NCBI GenBank assembly: GCA_044464225.1
Contig: JBIQLN010000033.1
Location: 1-17,865 of the forward strand
Length of the DNA: 17,865 nt
Source: 66-474 sp044464225
GTDB lineage: Bacteria > Pseudomonadota > Gammaproteobacteria > Xanthomonadales > Rhodanobacteraceae
Reading direction: 5' to 3'
The notes below the pieces were generated by a model. It did no database searches. It saw only the letters and a program-made list of their open reading frames with translations, and was not told the origin of the DNA. A program made the position numbers and the translations under genes. Every line of letters starts with the position of its first letter. The first letter of the stretch is position 1. This document shows, in pieces, positions 6,809 through 14,496 of the stretch.

Positions 6809-9800
6809 ATGTCCGTGCATCATCGCCTGGGTGTGTTGTGCGCTGCCGTTGCCTTGACACTGATCGCAGCCGCGCCGGCATCGGCCGCGACAGGCGCTCC
6901 GCAAAACAGCGCGACGCCCGCCACCCAAGGCAACACCACGAACACCTCGCAATGGGGCGCCCTCCACTGGCGCCTGATCGGCCCGTTCCGCGCCGGCCGC
7001 ACGCTGGCGGTGACGGGCGTGCCGGGTCAGCCGACGCATTTCTACATGGGCTCGGTCGACGGCGGCGTTTGGGAAACGCACGACACCGGCCGCACCTGGC
7101 AGCCGCTTTTCGACGGCCAGCCGGTGCAGTCGATCGGCGCGATCGTGGTGGCGCCGTCGAACCCGAACGTGATCTACGTCGGCACCGGCGAATCCGACAT
7201 GCGCTCGGACATCGTGCAGGGCGACGGCATGTACAAGTCCGTCGATGCCGGCAAGACCTGGACGCACATCGGCCTCGCCGATTCGCAGCAGATCTCGATG
7301 ATCCGCGTCGACCCGCACAACCCGGACCGCGTGTTCGCGGCGGTGCTCGGGCATCCGTACGGCCCGAACGCCCAGCGCGGCGTGTTCCGCTCGCTGGACG
7401 GCGGCAAGACCTGGAAGAAGGTGCTGGGTCCGAACGCCGACACCGGCGCCATCGACATCATCTTCGAGCCGGACAATGCCAACGTGATCTACGCGTCGCT
7501 GTGGCAGACGCGGCGCCCGCCGTGGAACATTTATCCGCCCTCGAACGGCCCGGGTTCGGGCCTGTACAAGTCCACCGACGGCGGCGACACCTGGACGCAC
7601 ATCGAAGGCAATGGTTTTCCGTCGAAAGGCGTCGGCCGGATCGGCATCGCGATTTCCGCCGCGGCGCCCGATCGCATCTACGCGATCGTCGATGCCGACG
7701 AGGGCGGCCTGTACCGCTCCGACGACGCCGGCAAGACCTGGAAGAAGACGAGCGGCGATCCGCGCATCTGGCAGCGCGGCTGGTACTTCGGGCAGATCAC
7801 CGCTGATCCGAAGAACCCCGACCGCATCTACGCGATGAACACCATCGAGCTGCGTTCCGATGACGGCGGCAAGACCTTCCTGCCGGTGCGGGGCGATCCG
7901 ACCGGCGACGATTACCACGAACTGTGGATCGACCCCAACGATCCCGACCGCCAGATCATGGGCGTGGACCAGGGCGCGATCATCACCGTCAACGGCGGCA
8001 AGACCTGGTCGAGCTGGTACAACCAGCCGACCGCGCAGATGTACCACGTCAGCACCGACAGCCGTTTCCCGTATCGCGTGTACGGCGCGCAGCAGGATTC
8101 CGGCGCGGCCGGCGTGCCCAGCCGCTCGACCTACGAACACACCATCGACATGCAGCAGTTCCACGAGGTCACCGCGGGCGGCGAGAGTGGCATGATCGCG
8201 CCCGACCCGGACGACCCCGACATCGTGTACGGCGGCACGGTCGAGAAGCTGGACCTCAAGACCAAACAGACGCGCGACGTCGATCCGACGCTCGCCGATC
8301 CCGACATCTATCGCCACACCTGGACGCTGCCGCTGGTCTTCAACGCGGTCGATCACGACACCTTGTATTTCGGCAACCAGCGGTTGTGGCAGACCAGCGA
8401 CGGCGGCGAACACTGGACCGCGATCAGCCCCGACCTGTCGCGCGTCGATCCGAAGGTGCCCGCCAATCTCGACGCGCCCACCATCGCCGACAACCTGCAC
8501 CAGGGCAACCGTCGTGGCGTGGTGTACGCGATCGGTTCGTCGCCGCTGGACGCGAAGCTCCTGTGGGTCGGCACCGACGACGGCCTGGTCTGGCGCACCG
8601 ACGATGCCGGCGCGCACTGGCGCAACGTCACGCCGAAGCAGCTCACCGCGTGGTCCAAGGTCGGCAACATCGCGCCTTCGCATTTCGACCGGGACACCGC
8701 GTTCGCCGCGGTCGATCGCCATCGACTGGATGATCGCAAGCCGTACATCTACCGCACCACCGACGGCGGCAAGACCTGGACCTCGATCGTCAACGGCATT
8801 CCCGACGGCGATTTCGTCGACGTGGTGCGCGAGGATCCGGTGAAACGCGGGCTGCTCTACGCCGGCACCGATTTCGGCATCTTCGTGTCATTCGACAACG
8901 GCGACCATTGGCACTCGCTGCAGCAGAACCTGCCGGCGGTGTCGGTGCGCGACATCGACGTCAAGAACGACGACCTCGTGATCGCCACGCACGGCCGCGG
9001 CTTCTGGATCATGGACGACATCTCGGCGCTGCGGCAACTGGCGGCGTATCCGGCGAGTTGGGCCACGCGCCTGTACAAACCCGCGGTCGCGTACCGCGTG
9101 CGCATGCCGGGATTCACCGGCACGCCGAAGCCCAAGGACGAACCCATCGTCGAGAACCCGCCGTGGGGCGCGTACATCGATTATTCGCTGGCATCGACGC
9201 CCGCCAAGCCGATCGAACTTTCGATCTACGATGCCAACGGCAAGCTGGTGCGGCGCTATTCCAGCGCCGACAAGGCGCCCAAGCCGAATCTCGCCAAGAT
9301 CAACATGGCGCCCGAGTGGTTCCACGAACCGGTGGTGCTGGAAACCACGCCGGGCCTGCACCGCTTCGTGTGGCCGCTGCGCTACGCGCCGCCTGCGGCG
9401 TTGGCCAAAGGCGACGCCTACGCCGATGGCGTGTGGGCGTCGCCCGGGCAATACACCGTGAAACTCACCGTCAATGGCAAGACTTACCAGGAGCCGCTGA
9501 CCGTCGCGCACGACCCGCGCGTCACCATTCCGGAAGCGGCCTACCAGCAGCAGTTCGAACTGGCGCGCAAGGTCGAGGCCGAACAGGCCAAGCTCGCGAT
9601 CGCGAGCGGCGAAGCCGACAAGCTGCACGCGGCCCTGCAGAAAGCGGGCGAGGGCGCCACCGGCGACCTCAGGCAAGCCATCGACGCGCTGGATGCGAAA
9701 GTGGTGGCCGCGGCCGCCATCGTGCATGCGCCCAACCCGTACAACGCCTGGAGCTTCCCGCCCGACAACGTCCGGAACTTCCGCTACCTCGACGGCGCGT

Positions 9801-9994
9801 TGCGCTCGCTGATGCAGGCCGTCGATGGCGACGCCGACGCCGCGCCCTCACCCGACGCGCAAAACGGCTACACCAAGCTGAGTGGCTTGCTCGACGCGTC
9901 GCTACAGAAGTGGGATGCGCTCAAGACGACCGAGCTTCCGGCGTTGAATGCGAAGTTGAAGGCTGCGGGCAAAAAGTCGATTAGACTTGAATAA
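6809..9994 (+). CDS. Secreted VPS10/BNR-repeat beta-propeller protein (1061 aa)
   Basis: I chose the ATG at 6809 because GAGGAG (6797-6802) sits 6 nt ahead of it and the signal peptide then starts cleanly (MSVHHR, hydrophobic core, likely cleavage at ASA-A near residue 26). An in-frame GTG at 6779 would add ten residues before the signal sequence. About eleven Asp boxes are visible (YKSVDAGKTW, FRSLDGGKTW, YKSTDGGDTW, YRTTDGGKTW, VSFDNGDHW and others), fitting a ten-bladed propeller. ATHGRGFWIMDD ends it, followed by an Ig-like domain (SIYDANGKLVRRYSS) and a helical C-terminus. It is the closest relative of the first gene in the window. The Cys pair found in the other two is replaced here (CGG...AC has become YGA...AG, about 8083-8120). 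The protein is predicted to be exported. Function is unproven: these proteins are often labelled glycosyl hydrolase on Asp-box similarity alone. Confidence 0.92.
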   Translation: MSVHHRLGVLCAAVALTLIAAAPASAATGAPQNSATPATQGNTTNTSQWGALHWRLIGPFRAGRTLAVTGVPGQPTHFYMGSVDGGVWETHDTGRTWQPLFDGQPVQSIGAIVVAPSNPNVIYVGTGESDMRSDIVQGDGMYKSVDAGKTWTHIGLADSQQISMIRVDPHNPDRVFAAVLGHPYGPNAQRGVFRSLDGGKTWKKVLGPNADTGAIDIIFEPDNANVIYASLWQTRRPPWNIYPPSNGPGSGLYKSTDGGDTWTHIEGNGFPSKGVGRIGIAISAAAPDRIYAIVDADEGGLYRSDDAGKTWKKTSGDPRIWQRGWYFGQITADPKNPDRIYAMNTIELRSDDGGKTFLPVRGDPTGDDYHELWIDPNDPDRQIMGVDQGAIITVNGGKTWSSWYNQPTAQMYHVSTDSRFPYRVYGAQQDSGAAGVPSRSTYEHTIDMQQFHEVTAGGESGMIAPDPDDPDIVYGGTVEKLDLKTKQTRDVDPTLADPDIYRHTWTLPLVFNAVDHDTLYFGNQRLWQTSDGGEHWTAISPDLSRVDPKVPANLDAPTIADNLHQGNRRGVVYAIGSSPLDAKLLWVGTDDGLVWRTDDAGAHWRNVTPKQLTAWSKVGNIAPSHFDRDTAFAAVDRHRLDDRKPYIYRTTDGGKTWTSIVNGIPDGDFVDVVREDPVKRGLLYAGTDFGIFVSFDNGDHWHSLQQNLPAVSVRDIDVKNDDLVIATHGRGFWIMDDISALRQLAAYPASWATRLYKPAVAYRVRMPGFTGTPKPKDEPIVENPPWGAYIDYSLASTPAKPIELSIYDANGKLVRRYSSADKAPKPNLAKINMAPEWFHEPVVLETTPGLHRFVWPLRYAPPAALAKGDAYADGVWASPGQYTVKLTVNGKTYQEPLTVAHDPRVTIPEAAYQQQFELARKVEAEQAKLAIASGEADKLHAALQKAGEGATGDLRQAIDALDAKVVAAAAIVHAPNPYNAWSFPPDNVRNFRYLDGALRSLMQAVDGDADAAPSPDAQNGYTKLSGLLDASLQKWDALKTTELPALNAKLKAAGKKSIRLE

Positions 9995-10124
9995 AAAATG
10001 CAAATCCCTGGAGCTCGCCTGACGAATGATGCTTCGCGGGTGTCGGGCGAATCCGATGCCTGCTAGCGTCTCCGCATCTCGAGTGATCAAACTTAGCGCA
10101 TCGGTGGAGCGGTAAGGGAAAGAG

Positions 10125-10157
10125 GTAACTTCTCCCGATGTGATGGGATAGGGTTAC
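10125..10157. repeat. Imperfect hairpin in the spacer before the ATPase operon
   Basis: GTAAC (10125-10129) and TCCC (10133-10136) pair with GGGA (10145-10148) and GTTAC (10153-10157) around an 8-nt loop. The 292-bp spacer 9995-10286 otherwise shows no gene, RNA or clear promoter that I can support. The hairpin may be a regulatory leader or chance. Confidence 0.3.
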
Positions 10158-10286
10158 TCCTAGCGAAATCTTGCGCACCTCAAGAACAATGAAATCCGCG
10201 CTTTCCAGGAACACTGCGCCCGCGGCTTGGTACTCGCAACGTGGGTCAGGCAAAATGGCGTCTAATCGGAATTTCGGGATACATCA

Positions 10287-11678
10287 ATGCTTACCGAACT
10301 GCGTATCCAGAATTTCAAGGCTTGGAAAGATACCGGCAGAGTGAGGCTGGCGCCCCTGACCGTGATCTTCGGCGCCAACAGCGCAGGCAAGAGCAGCCTG
10401 GGCCACCTATTGCTTGCGCTAAAGCAAACGGCTCTGCTGACCGACCGCAAACGTGCCCTGCACTTGGGCGACGTGAACTCTCAGATTGACCTTGGGACGT
10501 TCAAGGATTGCCTGTACGGGCACGATCTTTCAGCACAATTGGAGTTCATGCTCCAATGGCGCCTGCCGCAGACGGTCACGCTGTCGAACCCGATCAACAA
10601 GCGCGAACAACATCGCGGAAATTCGATGAGTCTGGCGTCCGTCATCCGCGCTGACCGCAACGGCCAGCCGCAAACCGAGTCGTTCAATTATCAATTGCTG
10701 GACAGGAACGATGTCACATTGACGGTGCGGCACTGGCTGGATGAAAAAAACAAGCCGCAGCTCAAGACAGATCCGATGAATCTGGTGATGAAAGTTGGTC
10801 GACAATGGCCCATCGCATCACCGGAGAAGTTTTACCGGTTCGCGGATGTCACGCTGGCGCGCTACCAAAACGCCGACGTGCTCGCCGAATTTCCCTTGCA
10901 ACTGGAACGCTTACTTACAGGAATCACTTACCTCGGGCCGTTACGCGAGCCGCCTCGTCGAACTTATTCTTGGGCCGGAGACACCGTGCCGGACGTGGGC
11001 CAGCGCGGGGATCTCGCCATTGCGGCGCTGCTGGCCGCGAGGCAGGAAGGGCGCCGGCTGAATCGCGGTCCAGGCAGACGCTATGAGCCATTCGATGGTT
11101 TCATAGCGAAGTGGCTGCATGAACTGGGCGTGATCGATCAGTTCCAGGTCGAGCAATTGGGAGAGGGTCGCAAGGAATATGAGGTGCTGGTAAGGACCGG
11201 CAAACAGGCACCCGAGGTGAAGTTAACCGACGTCGGATTCGGGGTATCACAGGTATTGCCGGCCCTCGTGCAAGCGTTCTATGCCCAACCCGATACGACG
11301 GTGTGGATGGAGCAGCCGGAAATTCATTTGCACCCGCGAGTGCAGGCCAATCTTGCGGATGCGTTCATAAGTGCGGTGCAATCCGGTGAGGACAGCAAGC
11401 CTCGCAACGTTCAATTGATCATCGAAAGTCATTCCGAAGCGTTCCTGTTGCGCCTGCAAAGGCGGGTCGCGGAGAGAGTGATCGGAAAAGACGATATTGC
11501 CGTGTATTTTGTGCGGCCTTCTAGCGAAGGGGTCAACCTGGAGGCACTGCGGCTAGACATGTTCGGGGAAATAGAGAACTGGCCAGATAATTTCTTCGGT
11601 GACGACATGGGTGATATTGCCGCTCGCACCTTGGCCGCGATTAAGCAAGGAAAACAGGACGTATCTGGACGTGGGTGA
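10287..11678 (+). CDS. AAA/ABC-like ATPase with C-terminal DUF3696 region
   Basis: The 463-residue protein carries all parts of an SMC/ABC-type P-loop ATPase. The N-terminal strand LRIQNFKAW is followed by Walker A GANSAGKSS (29-37). The family segment YLGPLREPPRRTY lies at about 215-227. The ABC-signature-like DVGFGVSQVLP is at 315-325, Walker B VWMEQPEIHLHP at 339-350 with acidic E342 and E345, and an H-loop IIESHSE at 378-384. The end (about 403-444, containing GEIENWPDNFFGDD) fits the DUF3696 tail of this family. No Toprim or other nuclease domain is fused, unlike OLD/GajA-type proteins, so any effector must act in trans. The next gene, a PIN protein, is the natural partner. ATG start; TCGGGA lies about 7 nt upstream. 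Likely role: nucleotide-dependent sensor or regulator of the nuclease/ligase pair (inference). Confidence 0.9.
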   Translation: MLTELRIQNFKAWKDTGRVRLAPLTVIFGANSAGKSSLGHLLLALKQTALLTDRKRALHLGDVNSQIDLGTFKDCLYGHDLSAQLEFMLQWRLPQTVTLSNPINKREQHRGNSMSLASVIRADRNGQPQTESFNYQLLDRNDVTLTVRHWLDEKNKPQLKTDPMNLVMKVGRQWPIASPEKFYRFADVTLARYQNADVLAEFPLQLERLLTGITYLGPLREPPRRTYSWAGDTVPDVGQRGDLAIAALLAARQEGRRLNRGPGRRYEPFDGFIAKWLHELGVIDQFQVEQLGEGRKEYEVLVRTGKQAPEVKLTDVGFGVSQVLPALVQAFYAQPDTTVWMEQPEIHLHPRVQANLADAFISAVQSGEDSKPRNVQLIIESHSEAFLLRLQRRVAERVIGKDDIAVYFVRPSSEGVNLEALRLDMFGEIENWPDNFFGDDMGDIAARTLAAIKQGKQDVSGRG

Positions 11679-12204
11679 GGTGGTGATCGACACCAACGTG
11701 TTGCTGGTCGCAAATCGTGCGCACGAGGGAGCGTCGCCGGGCTGCGTACAAGCGTGCGTAGAATATCTGCTGCACGCGCAACAGGCTTGCGTAGTCGTAC
11801 TTGATGACGGTTACAGGATTCTCACCGAGTATCAAAACAAGACAAACGCCAACCGCGGCAAAGGCGTTGGCGACGTGTTTCTGAAGTGGCTCTTGCAGAA
11901 CAAGGCAAAACGGGCACGCGTTCATCAAGTGACACTCACGGAATTGCCCAACGATTGCTTCGCTGAGTTTCCGGATCCGAAGCTCCAACCCAAGTTTGAC
12001 GCCTCTGACCGCAAGTTTGTGGCGGTTGCCCACGCGCACCCCAACAACCCACCGATCTGGCAGGCCGTAGACTGCAAGTGGCTGGCGTGGTGGCAATCGT
12101 TGGCAGCGAAAGGCGTACAAGTAATCTTCTTGTGCCCGAACGACATTTGCGAGGTCTACAAACGCAAATTTCCCGGTCAAGCGCTGCCTCCACTGCCACC
12201 ATGA
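11671..12204 (+). CDS. PIN-like domain ribonuclease (177 aa)
   Basis: The GTG at 11671 overlaps the ATPase stop by 8 nt and places the first PIN strand at the N-terminus (GEVVIDTNVLL). Another in-frame GTG at 11680 is possible. Upstream in-frame GTG codons would add residues that are only ATPase sequence read out of frame. The order of acidic residues fits a PIN fold: D7 in VIDTNVLL, E53 in RILTEY, D110/D113 in FDASDRKFVAVA and D134 in QAVDCKW. PIN enzymes are metal-dependent RNases, often toxins or RNA-processing factors. No antitoxin gene is adjacent; control by the ATPase or reversal by the ligase is plausible (inference). The C-terminus is Pro-rich and ends inside the ligase start codon. 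Family assignment is by motif only. Confidence 0.75.
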   Translation: MGEVVIDTNVLLVANRAHEGASPGCVQACVEYLLHAQQACVVVLDDGYRILTEYQNKTNANRGKGVGDVFLKWLLQNKAKRARVHQVTLTELPNDCFAEFPDPKLQPKFDASDRKFVAVAHAHPNNPPIWQAVDCKWLAWWQSLAAKGVQVIFLCPNDICEVYKRKFPGQALPPLPP

Positions 12205-12917
12205 TGGATTCGTTCTTCCGCTTTCCGCACACGCCTCACATCGCTTGGCAAGGCGATGACCTTCCGCGCAATGACAAGCTACTCTCCTCTGCGGAAGTCA
12301 GTGCGCTGCTGGCCGGTGACGTCGTGGTGGAGGAAAAGTTGGACGGCGCCAACCTCGGGTTTTCGGTTGGGCCGAATGGCCAATTGCGTGCGCAAAACCG
12401 AGGCCAATATCTCGCGACGCCATATACTGGGCAGTTCCGGTACTTGCCCGAATGGCTTGCGTTGCACGGTTCCGCGCTGGTTGATGCGCTGGGCGAACAC
12501 CTTATCGCGTTCGGCGAATGGTGCGCGGCGCGACATTCACTGGATTACACCGCCTTGCCTGATTGGTGGCTGTGGTTTGATGTTTATGATCGCCGTGCGC
12601 AACGGTTTTGGAGTACCTCACGTCGTGACGCATTGGCCGCCAAGTTAGGATTGGCAGTCGCTCCGTGCATCAAGCGTGGCCACCAGACCGTCGAATCTTT
12701 GCAGGCGATCGTGTCCACAGGTCATAGCCACTACCGAGATGGTGAGCTTGAAGGTATTGTTGTGCGCCGAGAGGATGCTGACTGGCTGTTCGGCCGCGGC
12801 AAGTTGGTTAACGGTCGCTTCGTGCAATCGATCGAGGAACACTGGCGCAAGCGTCCTATTCAGTGGAATCAGATTGCGGACCCAGGCACTCCATCATTCG
12901 ATCGCTTGCCCGAATAA
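12201..12917 (+). CDS. ATP-dependent RNA ligase family protein, minimal (238 aa)
   Basis: It has the covalent nucleotidyltransferase motifs in order: motif I EEKLDGAN with nucleophile K46, a downstream NRG (66-68), motif III FGEWCAARHSLDY (104-116), motif IIIa LWFDVYD (124-130), motif IV EGIVVRR (184-190), and motif V KLVNGRFVQSIEEHW starting at K201. This pattern fits the Rnl2-like RNA ligase domain rather than NAD+ DNA ligase or mRNA capping enzyme. Such enzymes adenylate a lysine with ATP and join 3'-OH to 5'-phosphate ends. At 238 residues it is about the size of the catalytic domain alone, with no C-terminal accessory domain. The ATG overlaps the PIN stop as ATGA, implying coupling; no strong ribosome binding site is seen. 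Motif V has Asn where Arg is common. DNA nicks as substrate cannot be excluded. Confidence 0.88.
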   Translation: MMDSFFRFPHTPHIAWQGDDLPRNDKLLSSAEVSALLAGDVVVEEKLDGANLGFSVGPNGQLRAQNRGQYLATPYTGQFRYLPEWLALHGSALVDALGEHLIAFGEWCAARHSLDYTALPDWWLWFDVYDRRAQRFWSTSRRDALAAKLGLAVAPCIKRGHQTVESLQAIVSTGHSHYRDGELEGIVVRREDADWLFGRGKLVNGRFVQSIEEHWRKRPIQWNQIADPGTPSFDRLPE

Positions 12918-12938
12918 GTTGCCGTGCCGCGATTCCGT

Positions 12939-13004
12939 GATTTGAAGCAGTCTGAGTACGAGCGTTGACTACGTCGCAGCGGGGCGGAACAAACGCTTCA
13001 AATC
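12939..13004. repeat. 10-bp inverted repeat at the convergent gene end
   Basis: GATTTGAAGC (12939-12948) and GCTTCAAATC (12995-13004) are perfect complements separated by 46 nt. They lie between the end of the RNA ligase gene and the end of the convergent DUF4336 gene, and the right arm includes that gene's stop codon. It could be a transcription end structure, a cassette boundary or chance; no T-run is present. Confidence 0.45.
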
Positions 13005-13681
13005 CAGCGCAAGGCCCTCGCGATGATGTCGGCGGCGCCACTCTGCGCGCACGATCCGTGCGCGATCAGCAACCGCTCGGGATTCCACTCCAGCACTTTG
13101 CGTAGTGCCGCGCGGGCGGGGCCGTGCCGGAGGAAGCTGGCGCGCCAGTCGGGTGGCGTGCTCCCGTTTTCTCCGGCCAGGCCGCAGAGCTTCATGACCA
13201 TGCCCTTCCAGCCGGAAAGGTGTTCGTCGGTGAAGCGCTGGATCAGGTCGCCGATGATCGCGGTGCGCGAGGCGCGGTGAAAGAAGGCCACCTCATCCAT
13301 CGCGAACGATCCGCGGAAGACGACGTAATCGATATCCGCCTCCCACGACGAAATGGGCTGGCCGTCCAGCTCGGCGTGGAAGTGCAACGCGGGTTCTTTG
13401 CGGGCAAGCCCGGGCGGCGCATACAGCCGCGCGTCGGGCCAATGTTCGGCCCACGCCTGCAGGAACAGGTAATGCAGCTTGTTCGGGGAGACGATGTGGC
13501 GCACCGGGCCGATGGCCTGCACCTCGTCGGCCAGTTCTTGCGTCAGCGCAATGGGCGACCACACCCAGGCGCTGCCGTCCGACAGGCGCGCCACGGCCAT
13601 GCGCGTGGGATAGGGAAAGCCATGGAAGGAGACCACGGGCCCTTCAGCGACGTAAAGGGATGGACCGAAGGGCTCGAGCAT
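12998..13681 (-). CDS. DUF4336 domain-containing protein (227 aa)
   Basis: The protein begins MLEPFGPSLYVAEGPVVSF and runs with the conserved DUF4336 order: VSFHGFPYPTRM, LSDGSAWVWSPI, GPVRHIVSPNKLHYLFL, PDARLYAPPGLARKEPAL, and FFHRASRTAIIGDLIQRF. The family is thought to adopt a metallo-beta-lactamase-like fold. The HxHxDH zinc motif of true members is not visible here, only scattered His (HIVSPNKLHYLF), so an enzymatic role is uncertain. No signal peptide, so probably cytoplasmic. ATG start with a weak upstream ribosome site. It is convergent with the RNA ligase operon and divergent from the reductase gene. Confidence 0.85.
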   Translation of the reverse strand: MLEPFGPSLYVAEGPVVSFHGFPYPTRMAVARLSDGSAWVWSPIALTQELADEVQAIGPVRHIVSPNKLHYLFLQAWAEHWPDARLYAPPGLARKEPALHFHAELDGQPISSWEADIDYVVFRGSFAMDEVAFFHRASRTAIIGDLIQRFTDEHLSGWKGMVMKLCGLAGENGSTPPDWRASFLRHGPARAALRKVLEWNPERLLIAHGSCAQSGAADIIARALRWI

Positions 13682-13818
13682 CGCGAAAGGCTACCATCTT
13701 CCTGCGCGGGCCCGGCTGCGCGGGCACGCGGCGGTGAAGGGCATGTTGGGCGGCGGTCTTTCCGCGCCCGCCTGCGGCAGCCCGGGCTATCCTTCAGGCC
13801 CCGCAGGGGAGATTTCCC

Positions 13819-14352
13819 ATGGCGAAGTTCGTGTTCGAATTGAACCAGTCACTGGATGGCTACGTTGACCACGATGCGTTCGGGCCGCCCGACCCGGATC
13901 TGTTTCGTCATTTCACGGAACAGGTGCTCGGCGCGGCAGGCATGGTGTACGGCCGGCGCATGTACGAGGTCATGCGCTATTGGGACGAAGACGTTGCCGA
14001 GTGGGGCGCCGACGAACGCGAATACGCCGCGGTGTGGCGGGCCCGGCCGAAGTGGGTCGTGTCGCGCACGCTGGCGTCGGTCGGTCCGAACGCCATCCTC
14101 GTCGCCAATGACGTCGAGGCGGTGATGCGGCGGCTGAAGGCGGAACTCGCCGGGGAGATCGAAGTTGCCGGACCGGAACTGGCGCACAGCCTGGGCGAGC
14201 TTGGCCTCATCGACGAGTATCGGCTTTACGTCCATCCTGTCGTGCTCGGCCACGGCAAGCCGTTCTTCGCAGGCCCGCGACCGCGGCTCCGACTGGTGGC
14301 CAGCGACGTGATCGTCGAGGACGTGATCCGGCTGACGTACGTTCCTGCCTGA
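13819..14352 (+). CDS. Dihydrofolate reductase-like (RibD C-terminal) protein (177 aa)
   Basis: The ATG is preceded by AGGGGAGA (13805-13812) at good spacing. The protein opens FVFELNQSLDGYVDH, the usual first strand of the RibD C-terminal/DHFR-like fold. YGRRMYEVM, VVSRTL, IEVAGPELAHSLGELGLIDE and VHPVVLGHGKPFF follow in family order. These proteins bind NAD(P)H in a Rossmann-like fold. Most stand-alone copies have no assigned substrate, and this is not a housekeeping FolA by sequence. It is cytoplasmic and apparently monocistronic, divergent from the DUF4336 gene across 137 bp. Confidence 0.88.
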   Translation: MAKFVFELNQSLDGYVDHDAFGPPDPDLFRHFTEQVLGAAGMVYGRRMYEVMRYWDEDVAEWGADEREYAAVWRARPKWVVSRTLASVGPNAILVANDVEAVMRRLKAELAGEIEVAGPELAHSLGELGLIDEYRLYVHPVVLGHGKPFFAGPRPRLRLVASDVIVEDVIRLTYVPA

Positions 14353-14496
14353 TGGCGCGACGCGTACGGCCGCACGGGCGGCGATACCGGCTGTCCCGTA
14401 ATCGCGCGGCTGTTGAAAGCCGGTCTGAAGGAAGCGATGTGATCGCAGACGTGGACGCCCGGGCCTTCGGCCACCTGTCCGCAGACGGGATACCGC

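Larger units (their letters stand above)
10287..12917 (+). other. Candidate operon: AAA ATPase / PIN nuclease / RNA ligase
   Basis: Three genes read in one direction with overlaps of 8 nt (11671-11678) and 4 nt (ATGA, 12201-12204), so they are almost certainly co-transcribed and translationally coupled. G+C falls to about 43-53% in two 60-base lines that I counted, against 65% in a neighbouring line. This suggests a horizontally acquired cassette between the propeller genes and the DUF4336 gene. No transposase, integrase or att site is visible. Confidence 0.75.

Noticed and set aside
9981..10253. Minus-strand open frame (90 codons) before the ATPase gene
   Set aside because: No recognisable motif; it overlaps the end of the propeller gene and its composition looks non-coding.
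11599..11670. N-terminal extension of the PIN protein from upstream GTG codons
   Set aside because: These residues lie within the ATPase coding sequence read in another frame; the PIN fold begins at the strand just after 11671.
12078..12200. N-terminal extension of the RNA ligase
   Set aside because: It would overlap most of the PIN C-terminus; the ATGA overlap at 12201 is the typical operon start and the family N-terminus (RFPHTPH) follows directly.
12924..12968. Fourteen-codon frame after the ligase gene, possible remnant of a fourth operon gene
   Set aside because: Too short to support, with no ribosome site; comparison with related operons would be needed.
13124..13843. Plus-strand open frame (239 codons) opposite the DUF4336 gene
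   Set aside because: It is the antisense shadow of a clearly recognisable family member and runs into the reductase gene.
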